Positions 58,753-64,000 of a DNA stretch of 64,000 bases are shown here, in pieces. Each line of letters begins with the position of its first letter. The first letter of the stretch is position 1. The DNA is taken from NCBI GenBank assembly GCA_045590215.1, contig JAZNQO010000044.1, positions 34,881 to 98,880 of the forward strand, in the 5' to 3' direction. Source of the stretch: RUG563 sp045590215. Lineage in GTDB: Bacteria; Bacillota; Clostridia; Christensenellales; Aristaeellaceae. The translations under genes were made by a program, and so were the position numbers. The notes under the pieces were generated by a model, which was not told the DNA's origin, ran no database searches, and saw only the letters and a list, made by a program, of their open reading frames with translations.

Positions 58753-59880
58753 TTAGTCCTTCGCAAGATACAGCCGAATCATATCGGCGTTGATGTCCGA
58801 TAACACGCCCCGTCTGGCTTCGCTGACGCCGGAGGTTAATATCACCAGCCCCCGTTTGGTTTCGGGGTCGAAAAACAGCCCGTGGCAGGCCCCGTACGCC
58901 ATCCCCTGATGGCCGTAAATGGTATGCGGAGCGATGGTTTCGTCCTGCAAAATAAACGTGCCGATGCCCTGGCTTAAATTATGGGCACGCTCCCCAAACG
59001 GGCAAAGGATGTGCCGCATTTCCTTCAGCGTTTCTTCCTGCAAAAAGCCCGGTTCCATCAGAGCTATCCCCAGCTTTGCCAGGTTTTCCGCACTGATGCA
59101 CAAATTGCCATGGGCTAAATTATAATGCCTCTCCGCATCCGGCCACTCCTGCGGCATAGGCCTTGCCTGACGCTTTTTGGCATGGAAATTGGGCTGCTTC
59201 CTCGGCGGCAGAATGCGCCACGCATCCGCCAATATCCCCTTCACTTTCTGGGGATAGAACGTGGCTTCCACTTGAAGGGGCGCAAACACTTCCCTCTGCA
59301 TCAGCGCTTCAAAATCCACGCCGGTTGCGCTCTCCACAACTGCCCCGGCCAGCCCTGCACCGAAATTGGAATATTCCCACTTCTCCCCTGGCAAATGAGC
59401 GGAAAAGCTGTCTTTTTGCAATAGTTCAGAAGCCTTTTCATTCTTGACGATGCCCGCATTATACCCTTCCCCGTCATGAATGGCCGCCCTGTGGGAAAGC
59501 AGCATCCGCAGGGTGATGGGCGTTCCCTTGGCCTTGGGATGGCGCAGCGAAATGGGATAATAGGCCGCCACGTCTTTGTCCAAGTTAATTTTTCCCTGCT
59601 CTTTTAAGCGCATAATGCCCATGGCCGTTATCATTTTGCTGACGGAAGCAATGCGGAACACCGTGTCCATTTCCGCTTTTATGCCCTTTCGTGCTTCGCC
59701 GAAAGAAAGCCTGCCCGTGATACCCTCCGCATCAAAAAGGCACATCGCTGCGCCCATGCACCGATGCTTACGCAGAATCTTCTCCGCTTCCTTTTCCCGT
59801 TCCATTTCGGCAAAATTGATGCTGCCTTTTTTCGGCAAAAAATGCAGTGCCATCCGATAAACAGGCCAAATATTCTTCAC
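58753..59880 (-). CDS. Serine hydrolase of the beta-lactamase/D-peptidase family (class C-like)
   Basis: About 375 residues. Catalytic landmarks: IASVSKMITAMG (SxxK with nucleophile Ser), WEYSNFGAGLAGAVV (YxN) and IYGHQGMAYGACHG (HxG in place of KTG). PITLRMLLSHRAAIHDGEG is the standard second conserved stretch. No signal peptide is clear, so it may be cytoplasmic or use a nonclassical N-terminus. The start is uncertain: GTG 59880 has AGGAG 12 bases upstream; ATG 59922 lacks such a site and would overlap the divergent spore promoter. Substrates may be D-peptides or esters; beta-lactam resistance is not implied. Confidence 0.85.
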   Translation of the reverse strand: MKNIWPVYRMALHFLPKKGSINFAEMEREKEAEKILRKHRCMGAAMCLFDAEGITGRLSFGEARKGIKAEMDTVFRIASVSKMITAMGIMRLKEQGKINLDKDVAAYYPISLRHPKAKGTPITLRMLLSHRAAIHDGEGYNAGIVKNEKASELLQKDSFSAHLPGEKWEYSNFGAGLAGAVVESATGVDFEALMQREVFAPLQVEATFYPQKVKGILADAWRILPPRKQPNFHAKKRQARPMPQEWPDAERHYNLAHGNLCISAENLAKLGIALMEPGFLQEETLKEMRHILCPFGERAHNLSQGIGTFILQDETIAPHTIYGHQGMAYGACHGLFFDPETKRGLVILTSGVSEARRGVLSDINADMIRLYLAKD

Positions 59881-59896
59881 GCTTTTCTCACGCTCC

Positions 59897-59927
59897 TGAT
59901 AAATTCCCTTCAAGCTGGGCATACTGA
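59897..59927 (+). promoter_or_regulatory. Sporulation-type promoter of the coat protein pair
   Basis: TGATAA (59897-59902), 17-base spacer, CATACTGA (59920-59927). This resembles sigma-F/sigma-G promoters (TGAATA and CATACTA) more than sigma-A, and lies 37 bases before the first coat gene. Read by eye; sigma-E is an alternative. Confidence 0.5.
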
Positions 59928-59964
59928 AAAGGGAACAAGATTTCAACACAAGGAGGAATGTATC

Positions 59965-60174
59965 ATGCCCTGCGGAAAAAACTGTAGCCTGACCAGCAAG
60001 GATTTGACCATTTTGGAGGATCAAATGACCCATCTGGCCAACGTCAGCCGGGTGGCCGCCACCTACGGCAAGGATTTCCAGACCCCTGCTTTCCAGCAAA
60101 CCGCTATGGCCATCGCCAAGCATCATTGCGATCAGTTCAACGCTCTTTTGAACGTGCTCAACGGCTGTAATTAA
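59965..60174 (+). CDS. Small spore-coat-associated protein
   Basis: A 69-residue helical protein with four cysteines at both ends (PCGKNCSL; HHCDQ; LNGCN) and a central LEDQMTHLANVSRVAATYGK. It forms a pair with the CotF-like gene 13 bases downstream, the arrangement seen for small coat proteins in many Clostridia. AAGGAGG precedes ATG 59965. The upstream promoter looks sporulation specific. Function beyond coat association is unknown. Confidence 0.78.
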   Translation: MPCGKNCSLTSKDLTILEDQMTHLANVSRVAATYGKDFQTPAFQQTAMAIAKHHCDQFNALLNVLNGCN

Positions 60175-60187
60175 AGGAGGAATTCTT

Positions 60188-60505
60188 ATGCAGAATATGC
60201 AACCCCAGACCACGCAAAACGCTGCCTGTCCCCCCTGCCAGAACCTTACCGATGAGGAACGGGCCTTGGACCTGCTCTGCCATGAAAAGGCTCTCATGGG
60301 TACCATCACTTCCATGGTCACAGAGGCCGCTAACCCTGCCCTGCGCCGGGTGCTGAACGATATTTACCTGCAAGTGGGGCAGGATCAGTTTGCCCTCTTC
60401 CAGCAAATGCAGCAAAACGGCTGGTATCAGGTGAAACCCGCACAGCAGCCGGATATTCAGGCTGCAGACCAGAAATTCAAGCAAATGAAGTGCCAGCTTT
60501 CTTGA
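60188..60505 (+). CDS. CotF-family spore coat protein
   Basis: A 105-residue protein. The core LTDEERALDLLCHEKALMGT and ITSMVTEAANPALRRVLNDI, followed by QDQFALFQQMQQNGWYQVKP, matches the CotF family of four-helix, ferritin-like coat proteins. Pro/Gln-rich start with CPPC. AAAGGAGG precedes ATG 60188. It implies that the organism forms spores or descends from spore formers. Confidence 0.88.
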   Translation: MQNMQPQTTQNAACPPCQNLTDEERALDLLCHEKALMGTITSMVTEAANPALRRVLNDIYLQVGQDQFALFQQMQQNGWYQVKPAQQPDIQAADQKFKQMKCQLS

Positions 60506-60515
60506 CACTGGCTCT

Positions 60516-60545
60516 GGCTTTCCTTTCGGGGAAAGCCTTTTTTGT
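60516..60545 (+). terminator. Terminator of the coat protein pair
   Basis: GGCTTTCC (60516-60523), 6-base loop, GGAAAGCC (60530-60537), then TTTTTTG. Confidence 0.9.
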
Positions 60546-60583
60546 TTTGGGTTTCCTTGGAATCTTCTGCAGCCCCCCAAACC

Positions 60584-61327
60584 TCACGCCGCCGCCTTTT
60601 TCCTGTTCCGCAGCACAAGGCACAAAACGCCCACAATCACAAGCAAAATCGACAGCCACTGGCTCACCCGGAGGGGACCCATCATCAAGCTATCCGTGCG
60701 CAAGCCCTCAATTACGCTGCGCCCAACACCGTACCAAATAAGGTAGCAGAAGGCCAGATTGCCGTCCCGGCGCACCTTCTTGCGATTCAGCCACAGCATA
60801 AGGAAACCGATCACGTTCCACAAGGATTCATAGAAGAAGGTGGCCATATGCCAAACGCCGTCAATTTGCACGGCCACGGGGAAAAACTGCAAAGCCGGGT
60901 TCAGGATTTCATAGCCATAGGCTTCGCCATTGACGAAGTTCCCCCACCGGCCGATGGCCTGTGCCAGCATGAGCACCGGAGCCACCATATCCGCCATTTT
61001 GAGGAAAGGCAGTTTCTTCACTTTCGCCATCAAAAGGCCGCCCAGCACGCCGCCGATGATGCCGCCATAAATGGCCATGCCGCCCTCCCACACATAGAGG
61101 ATGGAGAGCAGGTTATCCTTGTATTGCGCCCATTGGAAGGCTACATAATAAAGCCGTGCGCCCACAATGGCCAACGGCACGCACCAAAGAGCCAGATCAA
61201 TGGCGGTATCTTCGGGCAAGCCTTTCTCCTTTTCCTGCTTATGGCACAAAAAAACCGCCACCAAAATGCCGATAGCAATCAGCAGCCCATACACCGGCAC
61301 AAACCCAAACAACAGCCTTTCCTGCAC
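60584..61327 (-). CDS. lgt: Prolipoprotein diacylglyceryl transferase
   Basis: A 247-residue membrane enzyme that attaches diacylglycerol to the lipobox Cys of prolipoproteins. Seven membrane helices; the Lgt signature is AIGRWGNFVNGEAYG (Arg and Asn essential), with YGGIIGGVLGGLL before it and GVGRSVIEGLRTDSL near the end. GTG 61327 is taken as start: AAGGA lies nine bases before it, and homology begins with PVYGLLIAIG soon after. The in-frame ATG 61396 would place the terminator hairpin at 61350-61379 inside the coding region. It follows the aldo/keto reductase gene. Confidence 0.94.
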   Translation of the reverse strand: MQERLLFGFVPVYGLLIAIGILVAVFLCHKQEKEKGLPEDTAIDLALWCVPLAIVGARLYYVAFQWAQYKDNLLSILYVWEGGMAIYGGIIGGVLGGLLMAKVKKLPFLKMADMVAPVLMLAQAIGRWGNFVNGEAYGYEILNPALQFFPVAVQIDGVWHMATFFYESLWNVIGFLMLWLNRKKVRRDGNLAFCYLIWYGVGRSVIEGLRTDSLMMGPLRVSQWLSILLVIVGVLCLVLRNRKKAAA

Positions 61328-61349
61328 ATTTTCACATCCTTCAAAAAGC

Positions 61350-61379
61350 ACAGCAGGATGAATTGCTTCACCCTGCTGT
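61350..61379. terminator. Hairpin between the aldo/keto reductase and lgt genes
   Basis: A 13-bp stem with one G-T pair, 61350-61362 with 61367-61379, loop TTGC. On the minus strand GCTTTTTG follows, on the plus strand TTTTTT, so it can terminate both ways. It explains why lgt should start downstream at 61327. Confidence 0.8.
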
Positions 61380-61405
61380 ATTTTTTCCAATTCCATAGGA
61401 ATATA

Positions 61406-62548
61406 TTACTTGTTTTTGTATTCCGTGTCAATCTTTGCGAGCAAATCAATGATATTGAGTCCCTGCGGACATACGCTTTCGCAGGCACCGCAGCCCACAC
61501 ACTTGGAGGCGTCATGACCGTTATTGACAATATTGCCATAGTTCCAGCTGTGCTTCCAATCCTGACCCAGCATGGTGTTTTCATTATAGGCGTGGAACAC
61601 ATCGGGAATGCGCACATCATTGGGGCAGGGCACGCAATAGCGGCAGCCGGTGCAGCCCACGGGAATACGCGCCAGATACGCCTTTTTCAGTTCCTTGATG
61701 AACGCCTTATCGTTTTCCGTCAGGCCGCCCACCGTCAGGTTTTCAAACACGGCAATGTTTTCGTCCAGCTGCTGCTGGTTGCTCATGCCGGAAAGGATGG
61801 TGGCCACTTCGGCGTAATCGGCAATATAGGAGAACGCCCATTCCACGGCACTCTTCTTCACGTCATGGCCGTCCATCAGGGCTTTCACGTCTTGAGGAGG
61901 ATTGGCCAGCGCACCGCCCCGGAGCGGTTCCATAATCACGATGGGCACGCCTGCCTTCCCGGCGGCAATGAGGCCGTCTTCCGTTGCCTGCTTGTCATCG
62001 TCCAGATAATTGAACTGAATCTGCGCCATGCCCCAGTTATCATAATCGTTCAGGATATCCAGGAACGCTTCCTTGCCGTCATGGAAAGAAAAGCCGGTGT
62101 GGCGAATGCGGCCATCGGCCAAGGCTTCCTTCAGGAAGTTTTTGTAGTTCAGCGCACGCATCTGCTCCATGCGGTCTTTGTTCATGGCGTGGAGAATATA
62201 GAAATCCAAGTACGGCACATCCAGCTTTTTCAGCTGCTCGTCCAAGAGACGATTCATGTCCTTTTCTTCCTTCACCAGCCAAACGGGCAGCTTGGTGGTC
62301 AGGGTCACCTTTTCCCGGTAACCGTCCTTCAGGGCAAGGCCGGTTACGATTTCGCTTTCGCCGTCGTGATAGCCATAGGCGGTGTCCACATAATTGATGC
62401 CCTTATCAATGCCCCGACGAATCATGGAAATGGCTGCTTCCCGGTCAATCACCGTTTTGCCGTCCCTTTGCATGGTGGGCAGACGCATGCAGCCCATACC
62501 TAAACGGGATACATCAAAGCCATGCTTGCCAAAGGGTACATATTGCAT
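61406..62548 (-). CDS. Aldo/keto reductase with C-terminal ferredoxin domain
   Basis: A 380-residue NAD(P)H-dependent reductase. The TIM barrel covers residues 1-280: GMGCMRLPT at the start, catalytic Asp-Tyr in GINYVDTAYGYHDGE, VTLTTKLP with Lys, and YILHAMNK with His. Residues 290-380 form a 2x[4Fe-4S]-like tail with CTGCRYCVPCP and CVGCGACESVCPQ. This fused type is frequent in anaerobes; the clusters suggest electron exchange with ferredoxin-type partners. The physiological substrate is unknown. A ribosome binding site AAAAGGAGC precedes ATG 62548. Confidence 0.93.
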   Translation of the reverse strand: MQYVPFGKHGFDVSRLGMGCMRLPTMQRDGKTVIDREAAISMIRRGIDKGINYVDTAYGYHDGESEIVTGLALKDGYREKVTLTTKLPVWLVKEEKDMNRLLDEQLKKLDVPYLDFYILHAMNKDRMEQMRALNYKNFLKEALADGRIRHTGFSFHDGKEAFLDILNDYDNWGMAQIQFNYLDDDKQATEDGLIAAGKAGVPIVIMEPLRGGALANPPQDVKALMDGHDVKKSAVEWAFSYIADYAEVATILSGMSNQQQLDENIAVFENLTVGGLTENDKAFIKELKKAYLARIPVGCTGCRYCVPCPNDVRIPDVFHAYNENTMLGQDWKHSWNYGNIVNNGHDASKCVGCGACESVCPQGLNIIDLLAKIDTEYKNK

Positions 62549-62852
62549 AAATCATCGCTCCTTTTCATACAAATTCTTCCGTATTTTAATAATAACGGAA
62601 AGAAATCCATTTGTCCATATTTTCAGCCCCTCCCCCATGGACAGAAAGCTACAAAAAATTGACAAAACATGCAGGAAGGGTGCAGGGCGAATGAGGCGGC
62701 CAGCCCTCCTGTGGAGCGAGCGGCTGGAAGCCAAACGAATCAACCGAAACAAGCATTGGAAGCGGCAGCAACCAAGGCGTAGATTGAGGTTACGGATCAA
62801 TATGCCTGCCCGTGAGGGGACTCCCCGACGTCCCTCCAAGTAACATCATCAA
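62549..62852. other. Unexplained 300-base region between rpoC and the aldo/keto reductase gene
   Basis: No convincing gene. It contains GGGTGCAGGGCG near 62679 (a weak relative of the GGGTGCAGGGG motif seen elsewhere), a CCAGCC/GGCTGG pairing (about 62699-62730), GAGGGGACTCCCC near 62815, and TTGACA at 62659 without a good -10. A structured RNA or a decayed repeat are both possible. Confidence 0.4.
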
Positions 62853-62884
62853 AAAAGTTCCGGGAGAAAACTCCCGGAACTTTT
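62853..62884. terminator. Terminator of rpoC
   Basis: AAAAGTTCCGGGAG (62853-62866), loop of four A, CTCCCGGAACTTTT (62871-62884): a perfect 14-bp stem 16 bases after the rpoC stop. Confidence 0.92.
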
Positions 62885-62899
62885 ATTGTTGGCAGAAAA

Positions 62900-64000
62900 T
62901 CAATAGGTTTCCTGCAATTCGATGTTCTTATACCGCTTCAGGCCGGTACCGGCAGGGATCAGCTTACCGATAATGACGTTTTCCTTCAGGCCCATGAGCG
63001 GGTCAATCTTACCCTTGATAGCGGCTTCGGTGAGCACACGGGTGGTTTCCTGGAAGGAAGCGGCGGAGAGGAAGCTGTCGGTAGCCAGAGAGGCCTTGGT
63101 GATACCCAGCAGGATGCGCTTGGCAATAGCGGTGCGGCCGCCTTCCATGATCGCCTTTTTATTGGCCTGATCGAAGGCGATGATATCCACCAAGCCGCCG
63201 GGCAGCAGGTTGGTATCGCCGGCGTCTTCCACACGAACTTTGCGCAGCATCTGGCGCACGATGACTTCGATATGCTTATCGGAAATATGCACGCCCTGGC
63301 TGTAGTAAACGGAGAGAACTTCTTTCAGCAGGTATTCCTGCACGGCCTTCACGCCAAGGATGCGCAGCAGATCATGGGGATTGACGGCACCTTCGATGAG
63401 CTCGTCGCCTGCTTCCACCATCTGGCCTTCCTGAACCTTCAGACGGGCACCGTAGCGGATCTGGTAGGTTTTCTTTTCCGTTTCGTCATCGGGATTGGTA
63501 ACCACGATTTCACGCTTTTTCTTGCTTTCCACGATGGTCACCTTACCGGCGATTTCGGCCAGCACGGCGTCATGCTTGGGCTTGCGTGCTTCAAAGAGTT
63601 CTTCCACACGGGGAAGACCCTGCGTGATATCTTCAGCAGATGCGATACCGCCGGTATGGAAGGTACGCATGGTAAGCTGTGTGCCGGGTTCACCGATGGA
63701 CTGTGCAGCAACGATACCGACTGCTTCGCCAACGGTAACTGCTCTACCTGTTGCAAGGTTGGATCCGTAGCACTTGACACAAACGCCGTGATCTGCCTTA
63801 CATGTGAGAATGGAGCGGATTTTGATTTCGGGACGGGTAAGGAGTCCGTCTTCGACCATAGATTCGAGTTCCTTGATAATTATATCAGCATCTTCATTTG
63901 TGAGGATGTGATCGTTATCAACCAAAACCTCTCCCGTCTTGTGGTCAACACAGTTTTCAAGGAGATATCTGCCGATAAGACGGTCAGACAGAGGTTCGAT
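62900..64000 (-). CDS. rpoC: RNA polymerase beta' subunit, C-terminal part (cut by window edge)
   Basis: About 366 C-terminal residues of beta'; the catalytic part is outside the window. Seen: zinc-site cysteines in LTCKADHGVCVKCYGSNLAT, the bridge-adjacent AAQSIGEPGTQLTMRTFHTG (trigger loop start), GLPRVEELFEARKPK, and VHISDKHIEVIVRQMLRKVR with TSFLSAASFQETT-like text near the end. The frame is open to position 64000. Codon choice changes sharply near 63,600: Ala is GCA/GCT and Leu CTC/CTT on the edge side, GCC and CTG on the inner side, which matches the rest of the window. Confidence 0.97.
   Translation of the reverse strand: MEPLSDRLIGRYLLENCVDHKTGEVLVDNDHILTNEDADIIIKELESMVEDGLLTRPEIKIRSILTCKADHGVCVKCYGSNLATGRAVTVGEAVGIVAAQSIGEPGTQLTMRTFHTGGIASAEDITQGLPRVEELFEARKPKHDAVLAEIAGKVTIVESKKKREIVVTNPDDETEKKTYQIRYGARLKVQEGQMVEAGDELIEGAVNPHDLLRILGVKAVQEYLLKEVLSVYYSQGVHISDKHIEVIVRQMLRKVRVEDAGDTNLLPGGLVDIIAFDQANKKAIMEGGRTAIAKRILLGITKASLATDSFLSAASFQETTRVLTEAAIKGKIDPLMGLKENVIIGKLIPAGTGLKRYKNIELQETY

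Noticed and set aside
59923..60321. N-terminal extension of the serine hydrolase by about 130 residues
   Set aside because: It would run through both spore coat genes on the other strand, has no ribosome site and no family similarity.
61328..61396. ATG 61396 as the lgt start
   Set aside because: It would include a strong terminator hairpin in the coding sequence and lacks a ribosome binding site.
60542..62503. Long plus-strand open frame of about 650 codons
   Set aside because: Antisense to lgt and the aldo/keto reductase gene, whose motifs are complete on the minus strand.

Overview
The window reads as chromosome of a low-redundancy, moderately GC-rich member of the Bacillota, most likely a spore-forming Clostridia-type anaerobe. 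Reasons: strong AGGAGG ribosome binding sites, sigma-A promoters with 17-bp spacers, a C-family replicative polymerase (PolC), CggR next to glycolytic genes, the MEP isoprenoid genes interleaved with frr-uppS-cdsA-dxr-rseP, a VanW protein, and a CotF-type spore coat pair. No rRNA, tRNA, CRISPR array, insertion sequence or prophage was recognised. Species cannot be named from the sequence alone.

Layout. 1-1371: 5' part of mfd and pth (minus). 1653-5062: cggR-pgk-tpiA, with no gapA in between and two large palindromes between pgk and tpiA. 5292-14771: a single-direction, tightly coupled cell-surface polysaccharide operon: an unusual SDR-cytidylyltransferase fusion, a CDP-polyol phosphotransferase, four glycosyltransferases, a Wzy-type polymerase and a Wzx-type flippase. 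14879-17734: class A penicillin-binding protein. 17799-21182 (minus): AddA helicase-nuclease without AddB. 21485-24731: MreB-like actin, an AraC regulator and a divergent dicarboxylate/amino-acid symporter. 25107-29275: S41 peptidase, a MazF-type toxin without antitoxin, a CBS/hemolysin-type membrane protein and a secreted Pro-Ala-Glu repeat protein. 29576-31524: degenerate GGDEF protein, sigma-like protein and membrane protein in one operon. 31585-36152 (minus): AEC transporter, signal peptidase I, conserved hypothetical, an XRE regulator with a small partner, and an intact membrane diguanylate cyclase.

36341-40543 (minus): transketolase, phosphohexomutase and a DUF2461 protein in one operon. 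40715-50972 (minus): a long growth operon frr - 70-residue protein - uppS - cdsA - dxr - rseP - ispG - polC - CopZ-like protein, joining ribosome recycling, isoprenoid/undecaprenol and phospholipid synthesis, membrane proteolysis and DNA replication. 51036-54085 (minus): CDF cation exporter, a FAD-synthetase-only RibF, a flavin reductase and an XRE/FMN-barrel fusion. 54340-56394 (plus): GH130 mannoside phosphorylase and LacI regulator. 56446-60505: small membrane and small acidic proteins, VanW, RecX, a serine hydrolase and a spore coat pair. 60584-62548 (minus): Lgt and an aldo/keto reductase with a ferredoxin tail. 62900-64000 (minus): C-terminal part of RpoC, truncated by the window edge.

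The most unusual items are the SDR-TagD-type fusion heading the polysaccharide operon, the degenerate-GGDEF/sigma/membrane operon, the stand-alone FAD synthetase coupled to a cation exporter, the family of GC-rich intergenic palindromes, and an abrupt switch of codon usage inside rpoC near position 63,600 that could be recombination or an assembly junction. All coordinates were read by eye; no database search was possible.
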